A DNA stretch of 64,000 bases from Gramella jeungdoensis (GTDB lineage: Bacteria > Bacteroidota > Bacteroidia > Flavobacteriales > Flavobacteriaceae): assembly GCF_023805255.1 (NCBI RefSeq), contig NZ_JAMSCK010000006.1, forward strand, positions 62,001-126,000, read 5' to 3'. Each line of letters begins with the position of its first letter. The first letter of the stretch is position 1. The notes beneath the pieces were generated by a model, which was not told the origin of the DNA, made no database searches, and saw only the letters and a program-made list of their open reading frames with translations. The translations under genes and the position numbers were made by a program. This document shows, piece after piece, positions 1 to 8,912 of this stretch.

Positions 1-2433
1 TTATGTCTTTCTGCCATGGGTGTAGATATGGCCGATATCAATAATGATGGTTACGCCGATATCTTTATTACCGATATGCTTCCAGATTCAGAAGAACGCA
101 CCAAATCGGTAATGGAATTTGAAGGCTATAATGTCTTTAAGCTTAAGCAAAGTAAAGACTTTTACCAGCAATATATTCATAATACGCTTCAGTTAAATAA
201 TGGTAATAACAGTTTCTCTGAGATTGCTCACTTTAGCGGTGTGGAAAGTACCGATTGGAGTTGGGCAGGTCTTATTTTCGATATGGACAATGACGGAAAT
301 AGGGACATTTTCGTAACTAATGGCATCAACCATGATCTTACAAACCTTGATTTTGTTGAATTCTTCGCGAACGACATCATACAGAATATGGTTTTAACCG
401 GGCAGAAAAAAGCGATTGACTCCATCATTGATAAAATGCCGGTGACCCCGTTACCAAATTATGCGTTCCAGAATACGGGAGACCTTAAATTCAAGAATTC
501 AGCTGAAGAGTGGGGATTGGGAATTCCAAGCCTTTCTAACGGATGTGCCTATGGCGATCTTGATAATGATGGAGATCTGGATCTTGTTGTGAATAATGTA
601 AACATGAAATCCTTCGTTTATGAGAATAATTCAGATAAGCTTAAAGACCGAAACTATCTTCGTATCAAGTTAAAAGGAAAGGAAAAGAACCAGTTTGGGA
701 TAGGAAGTATTGTAAGATTATATCTTGGAAATTCTGTGATTCTCCAGGAACAGAATCCATCCCGAGGATTTCAATCCTCTATGGATTATACCATGAATAT
801 AGGTCTGGGAAAAGTGAATAAGATAGACTCCTTAAGGATTATCTGGCCAGATGATGCCACACAACTACTTAAAGAGGTAGATGTTAACCAGACCCTTGTT
901 TTGGAACAGAGCAAGGCTAATGAGAAATTCGTGCCTCAAACTCCTCCAAGGCCGAAGCCTTTATTAACCGAACTTCCCAATAATAAACTGGAAGCTCATA
1001 AGGAAAACGCTTATACAGATTTCGATTATGAGGGGATGATCTATAGAAAATTATCTCAGGAAGGTCCTGCGCTGGCTGTAGCCGATGTAAATGGTGATGG
1101 TAGTGAAGATGTATTTATAGGTGGAGCTAAGGAACAACCAGGAATTATTTACCTTAACAATGGGAATGGAGATTTGAATAAGACTCCGCAACCCGCTCTG
1201 GATAACGATTTTATGTTTGAGGATACTGCCGCAGCATTTCTGGATGTGGACGGTGATGGAGACCAGGACCTCATGGTAGGATCGGGTGGTAATGAAGTTG
1301 GAGAAGAAAGTAATTACAGGCCTCGACTTTATATAAACGATGGTAAAGGTAAATTCACGCCTTCTACTCATATTGTTCCTGCAGTGAACCAGAATGTTGC
1401 TGTAATCGCTCCTCATGATTTCGATTCCGATGGAGATATGGATGTTTTTGTTGGTTCAAGGAGTGTTGCAGTAAATTATGGTCTTGATCCCCAGCATCTA
1501 TTCCTTGAGAATAAGGGCAACGGCGAGTTTGTGAATTCAACCGAACGTATTGCCTATGATGTGAAATATGCGGGAATGATCACCGATGCCATTTGGCAGG
1601 ATATTGATGGCGATGGCAAAATGGATCTTATTACTGTTTCAGACTGGGGGGCTCCGAAGATCTTTAAAAATTCGGGAAGAAGACTTTCGCATTATAAAAC
1701 CAACCTTGATAAATATGAGGGATGGTGGAACGTTGTTGAGGCCGCCGATCTTGACAATGATGGAGACCAGGACCTTATTATAGGCAACAAAGGCTCTAAC
1801 ATACCTTACGAAACCTCTTTTAAGAACCCCATGAAAATGTGGGTAAATGATTTTGATAATAATGGAACTATTGAGCAAATAGTCACTAAGCAAAAGAACG
1901 GTAAAGATTATCCGTTGCATATGAAGAAGGAGATGACCACTCAGCTGGTTTCTCTTAAGAAGGAAAACCTTAAAGCTTCAGAGTATGCTGTAAAATCGAT
2001 AGATGAGTTACTGCCAAAAGATAAACTTAAAAATGCCATATTAAAACAGGCGGTAATCTCTGAAACTATTATTGCCGTGAATGAAGGTGATGGTAACTTC
2101 AAAATAAAGGAACTGCCGGGCAGGGTTCAGTTTTCTTGCGTCTGTGGTATTTCGTGCACAGATGTTAACAATGATGGTAATCTGGATCTTGTGATGGGAG
2201 GAAATAATTTTGAATTCAAACCGCAATTCTCAAGGCTTGATGCAAGTTTCGGAAATGTTCTGCTTGGGGATGGTAACATGAATTTTGAATGGCAGGACTA
2301 TACCAAAAGTGGTTTCACTATTAAAAGTGAGGTCAAGTACCTGCAGAAATTCAAGGATAAGAATGGGAATACCTTTATTATAGCCGCAATCAATGATGAA
2401 AAACCGAAGATTTTTGAAATCAGCAGTTTATAG
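1..2433 (+). CDS. FG-GAP/VCBS repeat protein with ASPIC/UnbV domain, 5' end cut by window edge
   Basis: The frame is open to base 1, so the start lies outside the window. Aligned by eye with the next gene, about 300 N-terminal residues are missing. At least nine calcium-loop FG-GAP/VCBS motifs of the form D-x-[DN]-x-D-G-x-x-D are visible (for example DINNDGYADIF, DLDNDGDLDLV, DVDGDGDQDLM, DFDSDGDMDVF), which are read as beta-propeller blades. An ASPIC/UnbV-type segment follows the first third (FGIGSIVRLY through SLRIIWPD, about residues 235-285). The protein is probably exported or surface-anchored, but its own signal peptide is not visible. It is a tandem paralogue of the following gene and overlaps it by 41 bp. 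The family is known as CRTAC1-like/VCBS repeat proteins; no enzymatic role is established and none is claimed. Confidence 0.9.
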   Translation, partial: LCLSAMGVDMADINNDGYADIFITDMLPDSEERTKSVMEFEGYNVFKLKQSKDFYQQYIHNTLQLNNGNNSFSEIAHFSGVESTDWSWAGLIFDMDNDGNRDIFVTNGINHDLTNLDFVEFFANDIIQNMVLTGQKKAIDSIIDKMPVTPLPNYAFQNTGDLKFKNSAEEWGLGIPSLSNGCAYGDLDNDGDLDLVVNNVNMKSFVYENNSDKLKDRNYLRIKLKGKEKNQFGIGSIVRLYLGNSVILQEQNPSRGFQSSMDYTMNIGLGKVNKIDSLRIIWPDDATQLLKEVDVNQTLVLEQSKANEKFVPQTPPRPKPLLTELPNNKLEAHKENAYTDFDYEGMIYRKLSQEGPALAVADVNGDGSEDVFIGGAKEQPGIIYLNNGNGDLNKTPQPALDNDFMFEDTAAAFLDVDGDGDQDLMVGSGGNEVGEESNYRPRLYINDGKGKFTPSTHIVPAVNQNVAVIAPHDFDSDGDMDVFVGSRSVAVNYGLDPQHLFLENKGNGEFVNSTERIAYDVKYAGMITDAIWQDIDGDGKMDLITVSDWGAPKIFKNSGRRLSHYKTNLDKYEGWWNVVEAADLDNDGDQDLIIGNKGSNIPYETSFKNPMKMWVNDFDNNGTIEQIVTKQKNGKDYPLHMKKEMTTQLVSLKKENLKASEYAVKSIDELLPKDKLKNAILKQAVISETIIAVNEGDGNFKIKELPGRVQFSCVCGISCTDVNNDGNLDLVMGGNNFEFKPQFSRLDASFGNVLLGDGNMNFEWQDYTKSGFTIKSEVKYLQKFKDKNGNTFIIAAINDEKPKIFEISSL

Positions 2434-5400
2434 ATTATTCATATTTCAAATTCTGGTTCTAAGTTTAAGCGGATGTTCCAATAAGGAGAAGAAATTCTTT
2501 TCCAATCCGCAGCCCAAAGTTTCAGGAATTGATTTTACTAATACGCTCACCGAGAACCGTGATCAGAATATACTGGACTATCTCTATTATTATAATGGCG
2601 GTGGGGTTAGTATTGGAGATATTAATAACGACGGATTGGCCGATATATATTTCACCGGGAATCAGGTTAAAAACAAGCTTTACCTGAATAAAGGGAATTT
2701 GAAATTTGAGGATATCACTGAAAAAGCTGGGGTAGAAGGTGAAAGCACCTGGAATACGGGAACCACCATGGCCGATGTTAACGGCGATGGATTACTGGAT
2801 ATCTATGTCTCCGCTGTTGTTGGAGTTAACGGTTTCACCGGTCATAATGAACTCTTTATTAATAATGGTGATCTTACCTTCACCGAAAGTGCTGCGGAAT
2901 ATGGCCTTGATCTGGACACATATTCTTCACAGGCTGCATTTTTCGATCTCGAAAATGACGGCGATCTTGATGTTTATATCCTGAATCATGCGGTTCATAC
3001 CACCGAATCCTTCGGTCCGGCAGAAATTCGGAATAACAGGGTTTATGAAAGCGGGGATAAATTGTTTCTTAATGAGAACGGTAAGTTTATAGATATAAGC
3101 GAAAAGGCAGGAATTTATGGTGGAGCAAATAGTTATGGCCTGGGCTTAAGCACAGCCGACTTCAATAATGATGGTTATACCGATATTTATGTGGGTAACG
3201 ATTTTCATGAAGATGATTATTACTACCTGAACAATGGTGATGGAACCTTCACCGAAAGTTTAAAATCAAATTTTGGCCATGTGTCCCGTTTTTCAATGGG
3301 AAATGATGCCGCAGATATTAATAATGATGGATTTATAGATCTTATTACCCTTGATATGCTTCCCGAAGATGAGAAAGTGCTTAAGTCTTCGGCGGGGGAT
3401 GACAATGTAAACCTACATAAACTCCGCATAGATCGTCTTGGATACCATCCTCAGTATACCCGTAATATGCTCCAGATTAACCGTGGTGGCAAATTCTTTT
3501 CAGAAACCGCCTTGATGAGTGGTGTTGCTGCTACCGACTGGAGCTGGGGCGCACTATTCGCCGATCTTGATCAGGATGGCCAGCAGGATCTTTTTATTAG
3601 TAATGGTATCCCAAAACGGCCTAATGACCTGGATTATGTGAAGTATACCTCGAATGAACAGATACAGCAGAAACTCGATAAAACAACGCTTGTAGACAAT
3701 GAAGCTCTTCAGTTAATGCCATCGGGCGCCGTTACTAACTATGTTTTTAAAGGACAGCAAAATGGAATGTTCGAAGATATGTCTGAAGTGTGGATAGAGA
3801 ATGATTCGATTATCTCTACCGGTGTCGCATATGGAGATCTTGATAATGACGGAGATCTGGATATAGTGACCAATAATATTAATGTACCGGCGAGTATTTA
3901 TATTAATGATCAGCCTGAAGGCGATTACCTCAAGATAAAATTATCGGCAGGCAGTAAGAATCCATTTGGAATAGGTTCAAAGGCCATCTTATACACTACC
4001 GAAGGCCGCCAGGTAAGACAGTTATATACTACCAGGGGATATCAGTCTTCCTCACAACCTATCATTCATTTTGGTATTCCTAAAAATACCAGGATAGATT
4101 CTTTAAGTATTATCTGGCCCGATCAAAAAATAAAAACTCTAACCTCGGTAAAACCTAATTCCTTTCTTGAACTACAACCGGAAAAGACCGATAAACGTGT
4201 TGATGTTAGAGAATTATTCCATAAGAATGATAAAACTTGGTTTACCAGGTCTCAAACCGACTTTGGATTAAACTATAAGCATGAAGAGAATTCCTTTATA
4301 GACTTTGACATGCAAAAGCTTATTCCGCACCAGATGTCAGATTTTGGTCCGGCGGTGAAGGTGACAGACCTTGATGGAAATGGACTCGAGGATGCCATAT
4401 TTGGAGCTTCCAGGTATAAGCCGGCAATGGTATTTTACCAGAAGGAAAAAGGTTTTGTTTACGAGAAACTTGATGGAATTAAAAATGATTCTCTAGCCGA
4501 GGATACAGACATTCTGGTTAATGATTTTAATAAAGATGGTATAAACGATATCTTATTTGTTTCAGGTGGCGGAGAATCGGTTGGAAAAGATCAATGGTTG
4601 CTGGACAGGTTATATTATGGGGAAGCGAATACCACATTTAAAAAAGATTCCCTCTTCCCGGAAATGTATGGTAACTCTTCTGTTATTCGGTCGGCCGATT
4701 ACGACAATGACGGAGATCTGGACGTTTTTATCGGAGCAAATTCGGTTAATTATAATTACGGAGCCATTCCAAAATCTTATCTACTGGTAAATGAGGATGG
4801 TAGATTCTCAAAGGCCGGTCAGGCTGAATTATTTGATAATATCGGGATGATAAATGATGCTTTATGGGATGATTTTGATAATGATGGAGACCTGGACCTA
4901 ATTACAGTAGGAGAATGGATGTCTCCAAAATTTCTGGAGAATGAGAATGGTGAGTTCAGAGATATTTCGTCCAACATGATTTCTGAAAAGCTGAATGGTC
5001 TATGGCAGAAGATTCTTCCTTTTGATGTGGATGGAGACGGAGATAAGGATTATATACTTGGTAACTGGGGGTTGAATTCAAAGCTTAAGGCATCGGATGA
5101 GTATCCTTTGCTAATGTATTATAAGGATTTCGATTCAAACGGTCTAACGGAAACCTTACTGGCCTGCGAGAAGAATGGAGATTATTATTTTCTTTATGGA
5201 ATGGATGAACTTTCTGCCCAGTTGAGTCAGATGATACGAAAAAGATTTACCACATATCGTGAATTTGCAGGTAAGAAAGTGGATGAGATATTCACTCCTG
5301 AAGAACTGGAGGCTGCAAAAAAGCTTAAGGTTCATACCCTGGCTTCCGGATATCTTGAAAACAATGACGGGAAGTATAACTTTAGGAAATTTGATAATTC

Positions 5401-5695
5401 CTTGCAGGTGGCACCCATACGTGCTATGTTGAACTATGATTTCAATAAGGATGGGAAAGAAGAAGTACTCATTGGAGGAAATTATTTTGGCGTTACACCC
5501 TATCATGGAAAATTTGATGCAATGGGTGGTTCTATTCTAATAAATGACGATAAAATTCTGAATTCCAATGAAATTGGATTAAATTTATCACAAAAATCTG
5601 TTAAAGAATTTTCGGTAATAAATATCTCAGATGAACCTTATCTGTTAGTAACGATAAATGACGAGAAAGCCGAATTATATAAAATCAATTTTTAA
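2393..5695 (+). CDS. Giant FG-GAP/VCBS lipoprotein with ASPIC/UnbV domain
   Basis: An 1100-residue protein with a lipoprotein signal peptide; the lipobox LSGC gives a modified Cys at about residue 28. That signal requires the start at 2393, inside the end of the preceding gene in another frame. About thirteen FG-GAP calcium loops run along the protein (DINNDGLADIY, DVNGDGLLDIY, DFNNDGYTDIY, DLDNDGDLDIV, DYDNDGDLDVF, DVDGDGDKDYI and others). An ASPIC/UnbV-type domain lies in the middle (FGIGSKAILY to SLSIIWPDQK, about residues 525-580). It is homologous to the preceding gene down to the C-terminal TINDEK motif. The stop is one base from the start of the haloperoxidase-like gene, so the three are surely co-transcribed. 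Location: outer membrane or cell surface (inferred). Likely a binding or scaffolding beta-propeller; the ligand is unknown. Confidence 0.93.
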   Translation: MMKNRRFLKSAVYRLFIFQILVLSLSGCSNKEKKFFSNPQPKVSGIDFTNTLTENRDQNILDYLYYYNGGGVSIGDINNDGLADIYFTGNQVKNKLYLNKGNLKFEDITEKAGVEGESTWNTGTTMADVNGDGLLDIYVSAVVGVNGFTGHNELFINNGDLTFTESAAEYGLDLDTYSSQAAFFDLENDGDLDVYILNHAVHTTESFGPAEIRNNRVYESGDKLFLNENGKFIDISEKAGIYGGANSYGLGLSTADFNNDGYTDIYVGNDFHEDDYYYLNNGDGTFTESLKSNFGHVSRFSMGNDAADINNDGFIDLITLDMLPEDEKVLKSSAGDDNVNLHKLRIDRLGYHPQYTRNMLQINRGGKFFSETALMSGVAATDWSWGALFADLDQDGQQDLFISNGIPKRPNDLDYVKYTSNEQIQQKLDKTTLVDNEALQLMPSGAVTNYVFKGQQNGMFEDMSEVWIENDSIISTGVAYGDLDNDGDLDIVTNNINVPASIYINDQPEGDYLKIKLSAGSKNPFGIGSKAILYTTEGRQVRQLYTTRGYQSSSQPIIHFGIPKNTRIDSLSIIWPDQKIKTLTSVKPNSFLELQPEKTDKRVDVRELFHKNDKTWFTRSQTDFGLNYKHEENSFIDFDMQKLIPHQMSDFGPAVKVTDLDGNGLEDAIFGASRYKPAMVFYQKEKGFVYEKLDGIKNDSLAEDTDILVNDFNKDGINDILFVSGGGESVGKDQWLLDRLYYGEANTTFKKDSLFPEMYGNSSVIRSADYDNDGDLDVFIGANSVNYNYGAIPKSYLLVNEDGRFSKAGQAELFDNIGMINDALWDDFDNDGDLDLITVGEWMSPKFLENENGEFRDISSNMISEKLNGLWQKILPFDVDGDGDKDYILGNWGLNSKLKASDEYPLLMYYKDFDSNGLTETLLACEKNGDYYFLYGMDELSAQLSQMIRKRFTTYREFAGKKVDEIFTPEELEAAKKLKVHTLASGYLENNDGKYNFRKFDNSLQVAPIRAMLNYDFNKDGKEEVLIGGNYFGVTPYHGKFDAMGGSILINDDKILNSNEIGLNLSQKSVKEFSVINISDEPYLLVTINDEKAELYKINF

Positions 5696-5696
5696 T

Positions 5697-7040
5697 ATGA
5701 AAAGGATTCTATTATTAATTAGTATTATAAGTATTACTGCATGCGAAAAGAAGGTTGAGGAAATAACCGTTACCGGTGATGATTTTCATGATGCAAATGA
5801 CAATCTAAGCAAAACGATGGTACATGATATTTTCTCACCTCCAGTGGCAAGTAGAGTTTATGCCTACTCCAATATTGCAGCCTATGAGGTTATTGCGCAG
5901 TTTAATCCTGAATATAAAAGCCTGGCCGGACAGTTAACCGACCTTGGACCTGTACCAAAATCAGAATCCGAAATAACAAATCCCGGTATCGCGGCCATGG
6001 TAGCCTTCTATGATATTGGTAGAACGCTTGTTTTTTCTGAAGACAGGCTTATCGAGAAAAGAGACAGCTTGTTTAATACCTGGAAGGAAAAAGATGAAAG
6101 AGGTTTTAAGGTGTCTGAAGCTTATGGATTGAAAGTCGCTGCTCATATAAAAGACTGGATGAAAAAGGATAATTATGCAGAGACCCGTACGATGCCTAAA
6201 TTCACTATACATACCGATGATGAAAGCAGGTGGCAACCAACTCCTCCGGCATATATGGATGGGATTGAACCACACTGGATGAAGATAAGGCCTTTTGTAA
6301 TAGATTCTTCAAACCAGTTTAAACCGGCTCCGCCACCGGAATTTTCTATGGAACCGGGAAGTCGTTTTCACAATGAGTTGATGGAAGTTTATAATATTAG
6401 ACAGGAGATCGCGAAAGACGAGGAGAATAGTGAGGAAATGGAAATCGCCAAATTCTGGGATTGTAATCCATATGTCTCAATTACCAGGGGACATCTTATG
6501 TTCGCCACTAAAAAGATCACTCCGGGTGGTCACTGGATAGGGATCACCAAGATTGCCTGCCAAAAGGCAGAGGCCGATTTTGACAAATCAGTATATGCCT
6601 ATGCCAAGACTTCAGTAGCCATAGCTGATGCTTTTATAAGCTGCTGGGATGAGAAGTATCGCAGTAATCTGGTTCGACCGGAAACCCTGATCAATAAATA
6701 TATCGATGAGAACTGGACTTCGGTATTACAAACACCACCATTCCCGGAATATACCAGCGGACACTCTGTGGTGTCTGGTGCTGCAGCAATCGCGCTCACG
6801 GATATTTTTGGCGATAACTTCAGTTTTGATGATGATACTGAGGTTGAATATGGTTTGCCTGTGAGAAGTTTCAAATCCTTTAAGCACGCTTCTGATGAAG
6901 CTGCAAGAAGCAGACTTTATGGAGGTATTCATTACAGGGCAGCAATTGAGGTTGGTCTGGAACAGGGCCAGTCCCTTGGGGATTTTGTAGTTGATAATCT
7001 TAGTATGACTAATGCTAAATCAGATCTTGCTTCCAAATAA
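5697..7040 (+). CDS. Vanadium-dependent haloperoxidase / PAP2-superfamily lipoprotein
   Basis: A 447-residue protein starting at the ATG at 5697, where a short lipoprotein signal ends in the lipobox ITAC (Cys16). An upstream in-frame ATG at 5658 would bury this signal and overlap the previous gene, so it is rejected. The three vanadate/phosphate-binding blocks of the PAP2/haloperoxidase superfamily are complete: K320-x6-R327-P328 (KYRSNLVRP), S354-G355-H356 (YTSGHS), and S405-R406-x5-H412 (SRLYGGIH). The usual Asp after H-x3 is replaced. Length and motifs fit bacterial vanadium haloperoxidases, which oxidise halides with hydrogen peroxide, but acid phosphatases share this fold and the sequence does not settle the substrate. 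It is probably periplasmic or surface-exposed, in an operon with FG-GAP proteins. Confidence 0.85.
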   Translation: MKRILLLISIISITACEKKVEEITVTGDDFHDANDNLSKTMVHDIFSPPVASRVYAYSNIAAYEVIAQFNPEYKSLAGQLTDLGPVPKSESEITNPGIAAMVAFYDIGRTLVFSEDRLIEKRDSLFNTWKEKDERGFKVSEAYGLKVAAHIKDWMKKDNYAETRTMPKFTIHTDDESRWQPTPPAYMDGIEPHWMKIRPFVIDSSNQFKPAPPPEFSMEPGSRFHNELMEVYNIRQEIAKDEENSEEMEIAKFWDCNPYVSITRGHLMFATKKITPGGHWIGITKIACQKAEADFDKSVYAYAKTSVAIADAFISCWDEKYRSNLVRPETLINKYIDENWTSVLQTPPFPEYTSGHSVVSGAAAIALTDIFGDNFSFDDDTEVEYGLPVRSFKSFKHASDEAARSRLYGGIHYRAAIEVGLEQGQSLGDFVVDNLSMTNAKSDLASK

Positions 7041-7043
7041 CTT

Positions 7044-7967
7044 ATGAAAAAAGCCATTGTGATTATTTTGGTCCTGTTTCTTGCGGGGCTAAGCTGGTAT
7101 TTGTTTATAAAGAAATATGACTATCAGTTCCATATGGAAGCCAGGTATGGTCCTGGTACGGTGTTTAACGAAGTAAGTGATTGGAAAAATTTCACTCACA
7201 AATCGGTTAAAGAAGACATCACCATTATTGACAAGGATTCATTTAGTAGCCTAACACAAGCGGTTGATCATGGCGGTCATTCACCTCTTGAATTTTATTG
7301 GGAATTTGAGAAAGAAAATGATAGCATTACCCAGGTTGTACTAAACATACGATCTTCAGAAAATAAACTGATTAACCGTCTCGCTATTGTCAATCCCTTC
7401 CAAAAGAGTATTTATCTGGATACTTTAAAGGAACGCATTCTGGATTTCAAGAAACGACTAAATGAAAAACAGAATACCTATTCCATAAAAATAGAAGACA
7501 AAGTCGTAAAATCTCCTGGAATGGATTGTATTTGTCATAGCTCACAGAATATTCCTGTAAAAGACAAGGCGAAAGAGATGGTAAACACCATAACTATCCT
7601 TGAAGATTATGTATTACAAAGGGAGCTTAGATTAACAGCAAATCCTTTTGTGAAAGTAACAAAATGGAACAGGAAGACAGATGTAATAGATTTCGATTTT
7701 TGCTTTCCGGTGAATCTGGCACAAGACATACAACCTACCTCTAATGTTGATTTTAAACAGGTAAAACCCTTTCCTGCATTACGAGCTATTTTCCATGGGA
7801 ATTACAGAAACTCTCATCTTGCCTGGTATGACCTGGTGGAAGAATCAAAGGAATTGAACAAGGTTAGTAATGAACTACCTCTTGAGATATTCTTTAATAA
7901 TCCAAAAGTAGAAGCTAATTCTGCTAGAGACTGGAAAGCTGAAATTTATTTACCTGTTTTAGAATAG
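7044..7967 (+). CDS. Membrane-anchored START (SRPBCC) plus GyrI/AraC effector-binding-like protein
   Basis: A 307-residue protein beginning three bases after the haloperoxidase-like stop. Residues 1-22 form one hydrophobic segment with two Lys before it, an N-terminal membrane anchor. Residues about 30-150 resemble a START/SRPBCC polyketide-cyclase-type domain (PGTVFNEVSDWKNF at its start, a typical opening for this family). Residues about 160-305 resemble a GyrI-like effector-binding domain (PFVKVTKWNRKTDVIDFDFC, PALRAIFHGNY, ending in EIYLPV). There is no DNA-binding domain. Both folds have hydrophobic pockets for small ligands. The tight spacing suggests work linked to the haloperoxidase, such as binding of its substrate or product; that is inference. 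Domain calls are from pattern recognition only. Confidence 0.75.
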   Translation: MKKAIVIILVLFLAGLSWYLFIKKYDYQFHMEARYGPGTVFNEVSDWKNFTHKSVKEDITIIDKDSFSSLTQAVDHGGHSPLEFYWEFEKENDSITQVVLNIRSSENKLINRLAIVNPFQKSIYLDTLKERILDFKKRLNEKQNTYSIKIEDKVVKSPGMDCICHSSQNIPVKDKAKEMVNTITILEDYVLQRELRLTANPFVKVTKWNRKTDVIDFDFCFPVNLAQDIQPTSNVDFKQVKPFPALRAIFHGNYRNSHLAWYDLVEESKELNKVSNELPLEIFFNNPKVEANSARDWKAEIYLPVLE

Positions 7968-7968
7968 A

Positions 7969-8841
7969 TCAAGGTATAGCTATACTTAATTTTTCGGGAA
8001 GAATTTTTATTTCAATTTCTGTTTCTTTGCCTATATATTCTCCGTCTACCTGGAAAGATACCGGTTTAAGGCAGGTTACCCTTGCCTTTGTGGCAGGGAT
8101 GATTTCTACAAAATCCGGATCCAGATCGGTTTCGTTTCTTAAGGTTTTCAGAATATCTCCCAAACTCAACTTTTTAAAGACAAGGATCTCAAAGATACCG
8201 TCATCTGGAGAACCTTTCGGGTTTACGTTTGCACCCGTACCATACTTGTTCGCATTAGCAAAGCCGAGTAAAACAGCTGATGCATCTTTGGTACATTTCT
8301 CCGTTTCTATCTTGAACTGAAAGGGAAATTCACTTTGAATAAGAGTCGGTATACTTTGTATAAGGTAACCAAACTTTCCTCTAAAAGATGATGTCTCATA
8401 ATTCTTGATCAGTTCAGCATTAATTCCGAGATCGCTCATATGAAGGCAAATTATGCCATTCAGGCAAAGTATATCAAGGTTTATATGGCTGTTTCCGAGT
8501 GCTGTGTCGATCTGTTCTTCCAGTACATCAGGTAAATCAAGATTAACTGCGAGGCCATTGGCCGAACCCGCGGGAATAACCCCAAGGATAAGTTCATAAT
8601 CTTTAACAGTTTCGGCGACAAGGTTTATGGTGCCATCTCCACCTGCCACTATAACCCTGTCGATATTTTTTTCATCAATAAGAGATTTTATTTTCTCCCT
8701 GTCATTTTCATCGGTTGTGGTATAAAGGTGAAAACCTATCTCTTCTTTTTTAAGTTTTTCCTGAACCTCAGAAATTATCTTTTTTTTGTCGGTATCACCC
8801 GAAATAGGGTTTACAACCAATAAAACTTCCTTAAAATTCAT
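7969..8841 (-). CDS. Diacylglycerol kinase-like lipid kinase (YegS/BmrU family)
   Basis: A 290-residue protein with the DAGK catalytic-domain signature: VNPISG near residue 10, the nucleotide-binding GGDGT motif at residues 67-71 followed by INLVAE, and PAGSANGLA at about 91-99, with the usual C-terminal beta-sandwich half ending in QVDGEYIG. The family phosphorylates diacylglycerol or related lipids with ATP at the cytoplasmic membrane. The SANG variant replaces the usual T-x-N-D-[FL]-A, as in many Bacteroidota members. It converges with the START/GyrI gene with one base between stop codons, and diverges from an App1-like phosphatase that could catalyse the reverse reaction. Exact lipid substrate unknown. 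Confidence 0.9.
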   Translation of the reverse strand: MNFKEVLLVVNPISGDTDKKKIISEVQEKLKKEEIGFHLYTTTDENDREKIKSLIDEKNIDRVIVAGGDGTINLVAETVKDYELILGVIPAGSANGLAVNLDLPDVLEEQIDTALGNSHINLDILCLNGIICLHMSDLGINAELIKNYETSSFRGKFGYLIQSIPTLIQSEFPFQFKIETEKCTKDASAVLLGFANANKYGTGANVNPKGSPDDGIFEILVFKKLSLGDILKTLRNETDLDPDFVEIIPATKARVTCLKPVSFQVDGEYIGKETEIEIKILPEKLSIAIP

Positions 8842-8912
8842 CTACTGGTATTTATGGAACGCCTAAAATTAAGTAATTTGGAATGAAGGAATTTTAAAAA
8901 AAGGCCAATATT

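Noticed and set aside
1051-1416. Long antisense ORFs inside the FG-GAP genes
   Set aside because: They are by-products of the repetitive GAT/AAT codons of the calcium loops on the coding strand.
5658-5696. Longer N-terminus for the haloperoxidase-like gene
   Set aside because: It would place 13 extra residues before a perfect lipoprotein signal and overlap the preceding gene; the ATG at 5697 is better.
8883-8897. ATG start for the App1-like gene at 8883
   Set aside because: The frame reaches a TAA after four codons; the TTG at 8913 is used instead.
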